Source: an uncultured Clostridia bacterium (lineage in GTDB: Bacteria > Bacillota > Clostridia > Oscillospirales > Oscillospiraceae). From it: a DNA stretch of 32,474 nucleotides. The notes under the pieces were generated by a model. That model had not been told where the DNA came from and did not search any database. It saw nothing but the letters and a program-made list of their open reading frames with translations. Position numbers and translations under genes: made by a program. The stretch covers positions 1-32,474 of the forward strand of contig CAMKGX010000018.1 in NCBI GenBank assembly GCA_946412355.1, written 5' to 3'. Positions 16,656 to 24,621 of the stretch are shown here, piece after piece. The stretch's first letter is position 1. Each line of letters begins with the position of its first letter.

Positions 16656-18551
16656 CTATTCTTCCGCCTGCAAGCTCAATGCTTCCCAGCGTTCCATTTC
16701 CTGTTCCAGTTGGGCTTCGGCGTCCTGCTTTTCCCGATACAGCTCCGCCAGCGTGTCCGCCTCCGCGCCGTGGAGGGTCATCTCCTCATCCAGCCGGCGG
16801 CACTCCTCCTCCAGCCGGGCGATGGCGCTCTCGCAGATGGTGAGCTGCCGCCGGGCGGCCTGCTGGGCGCGGTTGCCCCGGGCGGGACGGGTGTCGCCCT
16901 TCTTCTCCGCCGGAGCGGGGGCGGGCTTCTCCTTCTCCTGGGCCGCCTTCACCGCCCGGTACTGGGCGAAATTCATGGGGTAATCGGTGATGGTGCCGTC
17001 CGCCAGCTCCCATATCCGGGTGGCAAACCGGTCGATGAAATACCGGTCGTGGCTGACAAACAGCAGTGTGCCCTCAAAGGCCTCCACCGCCTCCTCAATC
17101 CACTCCCGGGAGGCAATGTCCAGATGGTTGGTGGGCTCGTCCAGAATGAGGAAATTGATCTCCTCGTCCATCAGCATGCACAGCCGCAGCCGGGACAGCT
17201 CCCCGCCGGACAGCACCGCCACGCTTTTGAATACATCCTCCCCCCGGAAATCGTAGGCCGCCAGCCGGTTGCGGGCGGAGGTGGCGGACATGTTCTTCTT
17301 CTCGTAGATCATGGTGTCCACCATGCTGCGCTCGGGATGGTCGAAGTGGATAATCTGGGGCAGGTAGGCCGTGCGGACGCTGGGGCCTGTGCGGATGACG
17401 CCGCCGTCCACGCTCTCCCGGTTCATAATCATGTTTAATAATGTAGTTTTCCCGGTACCGTTCTCCCCCAGCAGGGCAATCCGCTCGCCGGGCACCACGT
17501 GGAGATAGATCTCCTCAAACAGCGTTCTGTCCCCAAAAGCCTTGGTGACGCCCCGAAGCTGCAGCACCTCGTCGCCCCGAAACTCCCGGCTGGCAAACCG
17601 GGCATCCATCCGTTTGGCCTTGGTAGGCTTCACGGTGGTGTTCATCCGGGCAATCCGCTTTTCCATGGAGATGGCCCGGCGGTACGTTTTGTCGTTGCCC
17701 TTGAAGGCAAACATGCGCAGCTGCTGGGCGGACTTCTCCAACTGGGCGATTTTGGCCTGCTCCTTCTCGTACTGCTTCAGCTGCTCCTGGTAGCGGCGCT
17801 CCTTTTCAATGTAATAAAAGCTGTAATTGCCGCTGTAAAAGGCGGCCTTGCCGTCCACGATTTCGATGATGCGCGTCACGGTGCGGTCTAAAAAATAGCG
17901 GTCGTGGGAGATGGTCAGCACCGTGCCGTGGAAGGATTTGAGATACTCCTCCAGCCATTCCGTGGCCTGCAGGTCCAGGTGGTTGGTGGGCTCGTCCAGC
18001 AGCAGGATGTCGGTGTCCTCCAAAATGAGCCGCCCCAGGTTGACCCGGGTCTTCTCCCCGCCGGAGAGCAGGTCAAAGGGCTGGGTGCGCATGGCGGCGG
18101 AGATACGCAGGCCGTTGGCCACCTTGTTGACAGCGGTATCGGTGTCGTAGCCCCCCAGGGCTTCAAACCGGGCGGAGATGTCGCCATAGCGCTTCAAGGT
18201 TTTGGGACTGTCATCCCCCGCCGCCATGGCCTGGGCCAGGGCTTCCATCTCCCGGCCCAGGGCCGCCATGCGGTCAAAGGCAGAGCGCAGCACGTCCTCC
18301 ACCGTGAAGCCCGCCGGCACCACGGGAATCTGGGAGATCAGCCCCAACCGCCGCCCGGAGGCGATGCTGATCTGGCCGCTGTCGGGGGTCAGCTCCCCGG
18401 TCAGCAGGCGGAACAGGGTGGTTTTCCCCGCGCCGTTGCTGCCCAGGATGCCCAGGCGCTCGCCGGTGTCCACCTGGAAGGTCAGACCGTCCAATATGCG
18501 CTTTTCCAGGTCAAAGGACTTGACCAGCTCCTGTACTTGTATGTCAATCAT
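16656..18551 (-). CDS. ABC-F family ATPase
   Basis: A soluble 631-residue protein with two ATPase domains and no membrane segment, the hallmark of ABC-F translation factors, which bind the ribosomal E site and rescue or tune stalled ribosomes. Domain 1 has Walker A GSNGAGKTT at 37-45, signature LLSGGEK at 161-167 and Walker B LLLDEPTNHLD at 183-193. The interdomain helix pair (about 250-310, rich in Q/E/K) is the P-site interaction motif region. Domain 2 has GENGTGKTT at 362-370, LSGGELSRLRL at 448-458 and ILDEPTNHLD at 469-478. A charged coiled coil ends the protein (about 565-631). Its ATG directly follows the murF stop. Whether it gives antibiotic resistance cannot be told. Confidence 0.93.
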   Translation of the reverse strand: MIDIQVQELVKSFDLEKRILDGLTFQVDTGERLGILGSNGAGKTTLFRLLTGELTPDSGQISIASGRRLGLISQIPVVPAGFTVEDVLRSAFDRMAALGREMEALAQAMAAGDDSPKTLKRYGDISARFEALGGYDTDTAVNKVANGLRISAAMRTQPFDLLSGGEKTRVNLGRLILEDTDILLLDEPTNHLDLQATEWLEEYLKSFHGTVLTISHDRYFLDRTVTRIIEIVDGKAAFYSGNYSFYYIEKERRYQEQLKQYEKEQAKIAQLEKSAQQLRMFAFKGNDKTYRRAISMEKRIARMNTTVKPTKAKRMDARFASREFRGDEVLQLRGVTKAFGDRTLFEEIYLHVVPGERIALLGENGTGKTTLLNMIMNRESVDGGVIRTGPSVRTAYLPQIIHFDHPERSMVDTMIYEKKNMSATSARNRLAAYDFRGEDVFKSVAVLSGGELSRLRLCMLMDEEINFLILDEPTNHLDIASREWIEEAVEAFEGTLLFVSHDRYFIDRFATRIWELADGTITDYPMNFAQYRAVKAAQEKEKPAPAPAEKKGDTRPARGNRAQQAARRQLTICESAIARLEEECRRLDEEMTLHGAEADTLAELYREKQDAEAQLEQEMERWEALSLQAEE

Positions 18552-19898
18552 TCAGTGTTCCAGTTCCTCTGCAATCTTGTGAAATGCCATGGCGTGGGAT
18601 GCCTTCACCAGCACCGCCGTCCCCTCGGTAAAAAGGGCGCGAATGGAGGGCATGGCCTCGTCGATGGTGGCAAACCACAGCGCCGCCGGGTTTTCCGCAG
18701 CGATGCCGCGGGACAGCGCACCGATGGCCACCACGCCGTCCAGCCCCATCTCCGCCGTCAGGCGGCCCAGGGCTTCGTGGGCGCTCTTGCCCAGCGCCCC
18801 CAGCTCCCCCATGTCTCCCAGCACTGCCACGCGGCGGCGGCAGGGGGTCTGCATCAGGCATTTCAGCGCCTCGGCCATGGCCTGGGGGTTGGCGTTGTAG
18901 GAGTCGTCAATCACCATTCGCCCGCCGGGGAGGCGGGCCACCTTCATGCGGCTGCCCACCGGGGCGTAAGACGCCACGCCTGCGGCGATCTCCTCCGCCG
19001 TCAGGCCCAATTCCTCGCCGATGGCGGCGGCCATGGCGGCGGCGTAAATCATATACCTGCCCGGGGTGGGGATGGTCAGGGCATACTGGCCCCGGGGCGT
19101 GGTCACCGCGCAGTCGGTGCCGTTCATGCCCTTTTCTACCACGTCCGTCACCCGGACGTTGCAGTTCTCCCCCTCGCCGCACAGCAGCGTGCGGAAGGGC
19201 AAATCCAGCTCCCGCAGCAGCGCATCGTCGCCGCACAGCACCGCCACGCCGTCCCGGTCCAGATTTTCAAAAATCTCGCACTTGGCCCGCAGCGTGCCCT
19301 GCCGGGTGCCGCCCATGTTTTCAATGTGGGCGTCCCCCACGTTGGTGATAACGGCAAAGTGGGGCCGCACCATCTCGCCTAAATACCGAATTTCGCCGAA
19401 ATGGTTCATGCCCGTCTCGATGACCGCCGCCTGGTGGTCACCCGTCAGCCGCAGCAGCATCTGGGGTGTGCCGATGTCGTTATTATAATTGGCCTCCGTG
19501 CGCAGCGTCCGATACCGCTGGGCCAGCACGCAGGCAATCATCTCCTTGGTGGTGGTCTTGCCGGCGCTGCCGGTGACCTGCACCACGGGAATAGTGAATT
19601 TGCCCCGGTACCAGGATGCCAGCGCCTTCAGCGCCAGCCGGGTGTCGTCCACCAGAATGTACCCCTTGCCGGGCACCATCTCCGCCGGGGCGCGCATGGT
19701 GAGGCAGCCCTCGGCGCCGCCGATAAGGGCCTTTTCCAGATAGTCGTGGCCGTCAAACCGCTCCCCCACCAGGGGGATAAACAGCTCCCCCGCCGCCACA
19801 TGGCGGCTGTCGGTGGTGATGCCGGTGATGGTGCCGCCATCCTGCAGCAGCCGCCCGCCTACGGCATCGCAGATTTCCTTTATGGTACAGGGCGTCAT
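18552..19898 (-). CDS. murF: UDP-MurNAc-tripeptide--D-Ala-D-Ala ligase MurF
   Basis: MurF adds D-Ala-D-Ala to the UDP-MurNAc tripeptide, the last cytoplasmic step of the muropeptide precursor. The 448-residue protein shows the Mur ligase ATP loop TGSAGKTTTKE at 109-119, the EANYNNDIGTP segment at 135-145, ETGMNHFGEI at 161-170 and the late DDSYNANPQAM motif typical of MurF. I chose ATG 19898, which overlaps the ddl stop as ATGA; a longer frame from 20039 only reads through the end of ddl. Placement directly after ddl, which makes its D-Ala-D-Ala substrate, supports the call. Confidence 0.97.
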   Translation of the reverse strand: MTPCTIKEICDAVGGRLLQDGGTITGITTDSRHVAAGELFIPLVGERFDGHDYLEKALIGGAEGCLTMRAPAEMVPGKGYILVDDTRLALKALASWYRGKFTIPVVQVTGSAGKTTTKEMIACVLAQRYRTLRTEANYNNDIGTPQMLLRLTGDHQAAVIETGMNHFGEIRYLGEMVRPHFAVITNVGDAHIENMGGTRQGTLRAKCEIFENLDRDGVAVLCGDDALLRELDLPFRTLLCGEGENCNVRVTDVVEKGMNGTDCAVTTPRGQYALTIPTPGRYMIYAAAMAAAIGEELGLTAEEIAAGVASYAPVGSRMKVARLPGGRMVIDDSYNANPQAMAEALKCLMQTPCRRRVAVLGDMGELGALGKSAHEALGRLTAEMGLDGVVAIGALSRGIAAENPAALWFATIDEAMPSIRALFTEGTAVLVKASHAMAFHKIAEELEH

Positions 19899-20956
19899 AC
19901 CCGCTCCGCCTTTCTCGCCGCCAGGGAATCCGTTACGATTCTCTCGCACAGCGCGCCATAGTCCAGCCCCACCTGGGCCGCCTCCTGGGGCACCAGGCTG
20001 GTGGGCGTCATGCCGGGCAGGGTGTTCACCTCCAGGCACCAGGGGGTGCCGCTGTCATCCAGCAAAAAGTCGGTGCGGGAATAGACCCCCAGGCCCAGCG
20101 CACGGTGGAGCTTCAGGGCCATCTCGCCCATCTCCCGCCACTCCGCGTCGGTAATGGGAGCGGGGCACACCTCCCGGGCACCGCCCTTTTGATATTTCGT
20201 CTCATAGTTGAAGTAGTCCGCGTTGGGAATGATCTCCACCGCCGGCAGGTAGCTGTCGCCCAGCACGCCCACCGTCAGCTCCCGGCCCCGGATTTTCTCC
20301 TCCACCACCACGTGGTTGCCGTAGCGCAGCACCTCCTCCAGGGCGGTGCGCAGCTCGTCCCTGGTCTCGGGCAGGTACACGCCGATGGAGCTGCCGCCGT
20401 TGACGATTTTCACCGCGCAGGGCAGGGGCAGCGTGTCGGTGAGCCGGGGGATGTCCTCCCGGGTGTAGCGCACGTCCTGCCAGCGGGGGGTGCGGATGCC
20501 CTCGCTGTCCAGAAACCGTTTGGTGACGGACTTATCCATGGCCATGGCCGCCCCCAGATAGCCGCTGCCGGTATAGGGCACGCCCAGCAGGTCCAGCGCC
20601 GCCTGGATGCGCCCGTCCTCACCGCAGGCACCGTGGAGGGCCAAAAACACCATGTCCGCCATGGCGCACACCGTAAGCACGTCCTTGCCCAGCACAGAAG
20701 CGCTCTGGTCCTTCCGGCTGCGGCGCACCGCCGCCAGGTCCGGGGCGGTGGTCTCGATGCGCACCTCGGTCAAAAGGCCGTCGGGGGCGTCGAAAATATC
20801 CTCCAGAGAGCCGGTATAGCTCTCCAGCCCCATAAACATATCCACAAAGATGGCCTGGTGGCCCTTTTCCCGCAGCGCCTTGCAGATGCCGCTGCCGCTG
20901 ACCAGGCTCACGTGCCGCTCGGTGCTGAGCCCGCCGGCCAATACCACGATTTTCAT
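19895..20956 (-). CDS. ddl: D-alanine--D-alanine ligase
   Basis: Ddl joins two D-alanines with ATP to make the muropeptide terminus and is the target of D-cycloserine. The 353-residue ATP-grasp protein begins MKIVVLAGGLSTERHVS, has HGACGEDG at 108-115, DKSVTKRF at 141-148, and the metal/ATP segment EVNTLPGM at 309-316. I chose ATG 20956 with GAGG upstream; an in-frame ATG at 20995 lies in the leader without a ribosome site. It opens the eight-gene operon: a well spaced promoter lies 63 bases upstream and murF overlaps its end by 4 bases. D-Ala versus D-lactate specificity was not resolved. Confidence 0.96.
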   Translation of the reverse strand: MKIVVLAGGLSTERHVSLVSGSGICKALREKGHQAIFVDMFMGLESYTGSLEDIFDAPDGLLTEVRIETTAPDLAAVRRSRKDQSASVLGKDVLTVCAMADMVFLALHGACGEDGRIQAALDLLGVPYTGSGYLGAAMAMDKSVTKRFLDSEGIRTPRWQDVRYTREDIPRLTDTLPLPCAVKIVNGGSSIGVYLPETRDELRTALEEVLRYGNHVVVEEKIRGRELTVGVLGDSYLPAVEIIPNADYFNYETKYQKGGAREVCPAPITDAEWREMGEMALKLHRALGLGVYSRTDFLLDDSGTPWCLEVNTLPGMTPTSLVPQEAAQVGLDYGALCERIVTDSLAARKAERV

Positions 20957-21018
20957 ATCCAAAACCTCTTTCCTGTGATGGCGAGATAAACGCAATCAGC
21001 CTATTTTAACAGCATAGC

Positions 21019-21047
21019 AGTATATCACATTGCCGCCCAAATTACAA
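21019..21047 (-). promoter_or_regulatory. Promoter of the ddl operon
   Basis: On the minus strand, a -35 TTGTAA (21042-21047) and a -10 TATACT (21019-21024) are separated by 17 bases, just past the rodA terminator and ahead of ddl. Confidence 0.7.
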
Positions 21048-21059
21048 CCGCGCGTATGG

Positions 21060-21100
21060 AAAAAAACGCCTCCGCCGGGCAGAAAACCACGACAGAGGCG
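21060..21100 (-). terminator. Terminator after rodA
   Basis: On the minus strand an 8-bp stem (21067-21074 with 21093-21100, one G.U pair) is followed by seven T. It lies 19 bases past the rodA stop and separates rodA from the ddl operon. The large loop (18 bases) makes it weaker than the others. Confidence 0.65.
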
Positions 21101-21119
21101 CTTATTTCGTTATAGGGCG

Positions 21120-22277
21120 CTACCGCAGCCACTCCGGCAGCGAATGGTTGTGCACGCTGGACACCAGCCCCACCGCCGCGTACAGCGCCACCACCGACGA
21201 GCCGCCGTAGGAGAAAAAGGGCAGCGTCAGGCCGATGACCGGCATGACAAACAGGCACATGCCCACGTTGGCGATCATCTGGAACAGCAGCATGGACGCC
21301 ACGCCCACGCACACCAGCGTCTCCATAGGCGTGGCCGCCTTTACCGCCACGTAGATGCACCGGATGATGACGGCGGCAAGCAGCACCAGCACCAGCAGGC
21401 ACCCCAGCATCCCCAGTTCCTCGCCGATGACGGCGAAGATAAAGTCGGTGTGCCGGGCGGGCAGGCTGGCGGAAAAGGCGCTCTGGGTTTGGGTGCCGTG
21501 GAACAGCCCCTGCCCTGTCAGCTTTCCGCCGCCCAACGTCAGCAGACTGCGGGTCTGGTGCCAGCCGGTGTCCAAGGTGTCATAACTGTGGTCAAACAGC
21601 ACGATAAACCGCTTTTTCATGTACTCGGGAATCTTGTCCTCCTGCCACAGCAGGTAGAAGGCCGCCGCTCCGCCGCCCAGCCCCAGCAGGAACCATCGCA
21701 GCGCCACGCCGCCCACAAAGCACATGCACATGAAGATGAACAGCAGCACCAAATCGCTGCCCATATCCGAGGAAATCACATAGTAAAGGCCGAACAGCAG
21801 CAGAAAATGGCCGCCTAAAAAGGCCATGGATTTCATGGATTTCAGGTCGTTTTTCTCCTTTTTCAGCCAGTCCAGCTGCTTGGCCAGCAGCAGGATATAG
21901 CCGATTTTCACCAGCTCCGCCGGCTGCACCATCACCGGCAGGAAGGGGAACTTCAGCCACGCCCGGTTGCCGGTGTCGTCCGCCGCGCCAAAGGGAGTGC
22001 GCAGCAGCAGAATCAGCACGAAATTGGCGATCAAGATCCACTTCCAGCCCTTTTTCGTCATCTCCGGCAGGTCCACGGAGGACATGAGGAAATAGAGGAT
22101 CACGCCCAGCGCCGTGGCCGCGGCCTGCACCGCCACGTACCGCATGGAGCTCATGTACCGGGTGGCGCTGGCGATCATCACCAGCCCGAAGGCGGAGCAC
22201 ACCAGGCACAACCCCAGCAGAATATAGTCGCACTGGCGCAGCACGTCGATGAGAAATCCCCGGGATCGTCTGTTCAA
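21120..22277 (-). CDS. rodA: FtsW/RodA/SpoVE-family peptidoglycan glycosyltransferase, RodA-like
   Basis: A 385-residue SEDS-family membrane protein with about nine to ten hydrophobic segments, which polymerises lipid II into glycan strands with a partner class B PBP, here probably in the elongation complex. Family landmarks: GNRAWLKFPFLPVMVQPAELVKI (parts of residues 102-124), the extracellular loop ending SASLPARHTDFIFAVIGEE, and FFSYGGSS near the C-terminus. The start is TTG at 22277, with GGAGG seven bases upstream and no better ATG. RodA rather than FtsW is favoured by the PVMVQPAE form and lack of division genes nearby, but SpoVE or FtsW cannot be excluded. It has its own promoter and terminator. 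Confidence 0.88.
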   Translation of the reverse strand: MNRRSRGFLIDVLRQCDYILLGLCLVCSAFGLVMIASATRYMSSMRYVAVQAAATALGVILYFLMSSVDLPEMTKKGWKWILIANFVLILLLRTPFGAADDTGNRAWLKFPFLPVMVQPAELVKIGYILLLAKQLDWLKKEKNDLKSMKSMAFLGGHFLLLFGLYYVISSDMGSDLVLLFIFMCMCFVGGVALRWFLLGLGGGAAAFYLLWQEDKIPEYMKKRFIVLFDHSYDTLDTGWHQTRSLLTLGGGKLTGQGLFHGTQTQSAFSASLPARHTDFIFAVIGEELGMLGCLLVLVLLAAVIIRCIYVAVKAATPMETLVCVGVASMLLFQMIANVGMCLFVMPVIGLTLPFFSYGGSSVVALYAAVGLVSSVHNHSLPEWLR

Positions 22278-22319
22278 GGTCGCTCCTCCTTCCCCGCCAT
22301 GGGCGGATTTATCCCATGT

Positions 22320-22348
22320 AGTTTACCACAAGAACATTTATCTGTAAA
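22320..22348 (-). promoter_or_regulatory. Promoter of rodA
   Basis: On the minus strand, a -35 TTTACA (22343-22348) and a -10 TAAACT (22320-22325) are separated by 17 bases, about 45 bases before the TTG start. Confidence 0.55.
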
Positions 22349-22381
22349 CCGGGCATGGTCTTTTCTTTTTGAAAATCCTGT

Positions 22382-22389
22382 GTTATAAT
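22382..22389 (+). promoter_or_regulatory. Extended -10 promoter of tsaE-tsaB
   Basis: TGTTATAAT (from 22381) is a perfect extended -10 element, 33 bases before the tsaE start. Upstream only a weak T-rich -35 is present, as is allowed for extended -10 promoters. Confidence 0.65.
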
Positions 22390-22422
22390 AGCGCGAAACA
22401 AAACGCAAGGAGGGGTCTATCC

Positions 22423-22848
22423 GTGGAATATCGCACCCATAGCGCCGCCGAGACGGAGGCCCTGGGGGAAACATTGGCCGCCCATCTCCATGGCGGCGAC
22501 GTGGTGGCCTACCGGGGCGGCCTGGGCATGGGCAAAACTGCCTTCACCCGTGGCCTTGCCAGGGGGTTGGGCTATGAGGGCCGCGTCACCAGCCCCACCT
22601 TCACCATCGTCAACGAGTACATGGGCCGCCTGCCCCTGTTCCATTTCGATATGTACCGCCTGGGGGACAGCGAGGAGCTGTTTGACATCGGCTGGGAGGA
22701 TTATCTGGACCGTGGCGGCGTGTGCGCCGTGGAGTGGAGCGAAAACGTGTCCGACGCCTTGCCCCAGGATACGATTTATGTGGACATCCGCCGGGAGGCG
22801 GAACAGGACAGCCGGGTCATCACCATCACAGGGAGGGATTTGACGTGA
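22423..22848 (+). CDS. tsaE: tRNA t6A biosynthesis ATPase TsaE
   Basis: TsaE is the small ATPase that drives turnover of the TsaB-TsaD complex during tRNA t6A37 formation. The 141-residue product has the P-loop GGLGMGKT at 32-39, TSPTFTIVNEY after it, the FHFDMYRL segment and the conserved AVEWSE near the C-terminus. I chose GTG 22423, which has AAGGAGGGG nine bases upstream; an ATG at 22369 lies upstream of the -10 element and has no ribosome site. The gene overlaps tsaB by four bases (GTGA), so the two should be translationally coupled. Confidence 0.95.
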   Translation: MEYRTHSAAETEALGETLAAHLHGGDVVAYRGGLGMGKTAFTRGLARGLGYEGRVTSPTFTIVNEYMGRLPLFHFDMYRLGDSEELFDIGWEDYLDRGGVCAVEWSENVSDALPQDTIYVDIRREAEQDSRVITITGRDLT

Positions 22849-23558
22849 AGCTTCTGTCGCTGGAGACCAGCGCCAAGGCCGTGTCCGCCGCCGTGGCGGA
22901 GGAGGGCCGGGTGCTGGCCTACGCCTATCAGAACGTGGGGCTCACCCACAGCGTCACCTTGATGCCCATGGTGGACGCCATGCTGCAAAACGCCGGCATG
23001 ACCCCCGCCGACGTGGACTGCGTGGCGGTGGCCTGCGGCCCCGGCAGCTTTACGGGGCTGCGCATCGGCGTGTCCGCCGCTAAGGGCCTGGCCTGGGCGC
23101 TGGAAAAGCCCTGCTGCGCCGTCAGTACCCTGGAGGCCATGGCCTACAACGCCGCCCTCCACACCGGCACCGTGGTCTGCGCCATGGACGCCCGCCGCAG
23201 CCAGATTTACAACGCCGTGTTTCATTGCCGCGACGGCGTTCTCACCCGCCGCACCCCCGACCGGGCCATCGCCCTGTCCCAGCTGGCGGAGGAGCTAAAA
23301 AATGACGAAAAACCGAAAATCATAGTTGGCGATGGCGCCACTCTATGCTATAATACTCTATCAGAGCAGGGCATCGCCTGCCGCCTGGCCCCGCCGGACC
23401 GCATCATGCAGTCCGCCGCCGGAGTGGCGCTGGCAGCGGAGGAGATGGTGCGCCAGGGCCGCACCGTGTCCGCCCAGGAACTGGCCCCCGTGTACCTGCG
23501 GCTGTCCCAGGCCGAGCGGGAGCGGCTGGCCAAGGGCCTGCCCATCACGGTGGAATAA
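22845..23558 (+). CDS. tsaB: tRNA t6A biosynthesis protein TsaB
   Basis: TsaB is the inactive-paralogue partner of TsaD in the complex that transfers threonylcarbamoyl to A37 of ANN-decoding tRNAs. The 237-residue frame begins KLLSLETS after the initiator and contains the diagnostic ACGPGSFTGLRIGVSAAKGLA segment (residues about 62-82), then DARRSQIYNAVF. The start is GTG 22845 with GGGAGG upstream, overlapping the tsaE stop. In many Firmicutes rimI and tsaD follow; here upp follows instead, so tsaD must lie elsewhere. With the Sua5 domain at 12785-14413, three of the four t6A proteins are in this window. Confidence 0.95.
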   Translation: MKLLSLETSAKAVSAAVAEEGRVLAYAYQNVGLTHSVTLMPMVDAMLQNAGMTPADVDCVAVACGPGSFTGLRIGVSAAKGLAWALEKPCCAVSTLEAMAYNAALHTGTVVCAMDARRSQIYNAVFHCRDGVLTRRTPDRAIALSQLAEELKNDEKPKIIVGDGATLCYNTLSEQGIACRLAPPDRIMQSAAGVALAAEEMVRQGRTVSAQELAPVYLRLSQAERERLAKGLPITVE

Positions 23559-23618
23559 TCACTGTTTTCCCCCATTTTTGCAATCATTTTGAACAATTTA
23601 TATACGGAGGATACTGCC

Positions 23619-24260
23619 ATGAACGAGAGATTCCCCACCTTGCACATCGTCAACCATCCCCTGGTGCAGCACAAGCTCACCGAGATGCGGGACAAGAACA
23701 CCAGCGTCAAGGACTTCCGCACCCTGGTTAGCGAGATCGCCGTGCTGCTGACCTACGAGGCCACCCGCGACCTGCCTCTCACCACCAAGCGCATCGAGAC
23801 GCCCCTGTGCCAGTGCGAGATGCCCACCCTGGCGGGCAAGAAAATGGCCATCGTCCCCATCCTCCGTGCCGGCCTGGGCTTTGAGGACGGCATCCTCAGC
23901 CTGATTCCCTCCGCCCGCGTGGCCCACATCGGTATGTACCGCGACGAGGAGACCTTGGAGCCCCACTTCTACTTCCTGAAGTACCCCAAGGACATCGCCG
24001 ACCGGGACGTGCTGGTGGTGGACCCCATGCTGGCCACCGGCGGCAGCGCCGATATGGCCATCACCAAGATGAAGGAGCTGGGCTGCAAGAACATCAAGCT
24101 GATGATTCTGGTGGCGGCCCCTGAGGGCGTGGAGTATATCTACAAGAAGCACCCCGACGTGGAGATCTACTGCGCCGCTCTGGACGACCACCTGAACGAG
24201 AACGGCTATATCGTTCCCGGCCTGGGCGACGCCGGCGACCGTATCTTCGGCACCAAGTAA
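23619..24260 (+). CDS. upp: Uracil phosphoribosyltransferase
   Basis: Upp salvages uracil to UMP with PRPP. The 213-residue product is near the usual 208-210. It shows [17 protein letters not shown] near the N-terminus, [13 protein letters not shown], the PRPP loop [12 protein letters not shown], and the C-terminal uracil-binding [14 protein letters not shown] chose ATG 23619 with CGGAGG upstream, rather than an in-frame ATG at 23589. The 60-base gap after tsaB is AT-rich, but its TATATA is too close to the ribosome site to be a useful -10, so readthrough from the tsaE promoter is likely. A strong terminator follows. Confidence 0.97.
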   Translation: MNERFPTLHIVNHPLVQHKLTEMRDKNTSVKDFRTLVSEIAVLLTYEATRDLPLTTKRIETPLCQCEMPTLAGKKMAIVPILRAGLGFEDGILSLIPSARVAHIGMYRDEETLEPHFYFLKYPKDIADRDVLVVDPMLATGGSADMAITKMKELGCKNIKLMILVAAPEGVEYIYKKHPDVEIYCAALDDHLNENGYIVPGLGDAGDRIFGTK

Positions 24261-24271
24261 CACCAATCCCC

Positions 24272-24288
24272 GGAAAAAGAGTTTTTCC
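24272..24288 (+). terminator. Weak hairpin after upp
   Basis: A 7-bp stem of GGAAAAA with TTTTTCC (loop GAG) lies 12 bases past the upp stop. It is AT-rich and may be a minor hairpin that protects the 3' end or a weak first terminator; the main terminator follows at 24319. Confidence 0.35.
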
Positions 24289-24318
24289 CTTAGCGACGTT
24301 TTTTGAAAGATAGTTTAT

Positions 24319-24366
24319 AAAACCGGCTGAAGTAAGGAAGATGAATCCTTATTTCAGTCGGTTTTT
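24319..24366 (+). terminator. Main terminator of tsaE-tsaB-upp
   Basis: A 20-bp stem (24319-24338 with 24346-24365, two G.U pairs, 7-base loop) ends in a run of five T on the plus strand and has AAAA at its left foot. It is a strong factor-independent terminator. Confidence 0.85.
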
Positions 24367-24400
24367 GTCTCGTATCGGTGCAAGCAGAGCATTTTCACGG

Positions 24401-24605
24401 GCGATATATTTTGCCTGACGGCAAAATGCGATATGGCGACTTTCAGCCGCTGCGATATTTCTCGCTTCGCTCGATGCGATAGGATATTTGCCCATGTTCG
24501 CGCAGCGAACATATCGCGTACTGAAGGTACATATCGCGGGCCAGAGGCGCATATCGCTTGCCCGCAGGGCAACGCGCTGCCGCGTGTCCTTTGGGACACG
24601 CGGCA
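24401..24605. repeat. Array of small hairpins separated by GCGATAT/ATATCGC words
   Basis: This gene-free stretch between upp and trmD is built of short inverted repeats set off by one heptamer. GCGATAT occurs at 24401, 24428 and 24452, and a variant GCGATAG at 24476. The reverse complement ATATCGC occurs at 24511, 24531 and 24551. Between them lie hairpins with different stems: 24408-24427 (8 bp, loop TGAC), 24436-24450 (weak), 24462-24479 (weak), 24494-24512 (8 bp, loop GCA), 24518-24530 (4 bp), 24540-24548 (3 bp), 24558-24572 (6 bp, loop GCA) and finally 24578-24605 (12 bp, loop TTTG). The heptamer polarity reverses near 24483-24493. From memory, similar GCGATAT-linked hairpins occur in intergenic DNA of gut Oscillospiraceae; that was not checked. 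The function is unknown. No terminator for trmD is otherwise visible here. Confidence 0.8.
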
Positions 24606-24621
24606 TCCGGGAAGCGATTTT

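Noticed and set aside
23590-23612. Separate promoter for upp using TATATA before the ribosome site
   Set aside because: Transcription would start in or after GGAGG and lose the ribosome site; no -35 at a proper distance.
24401-24605. CRISPR array
   Set aside because: The repeated unit is only 7 bases, spacers are palindromic and of unequal length, polarity flips, and no cas gene is near.
24349-24606. Small minus-strand frames (81-85 codons) across the hairpin array
   Set aside because: Their content is dictated by the GCGATAT repeats and there is no ribosome site; such frames are commonly mis-annotated.
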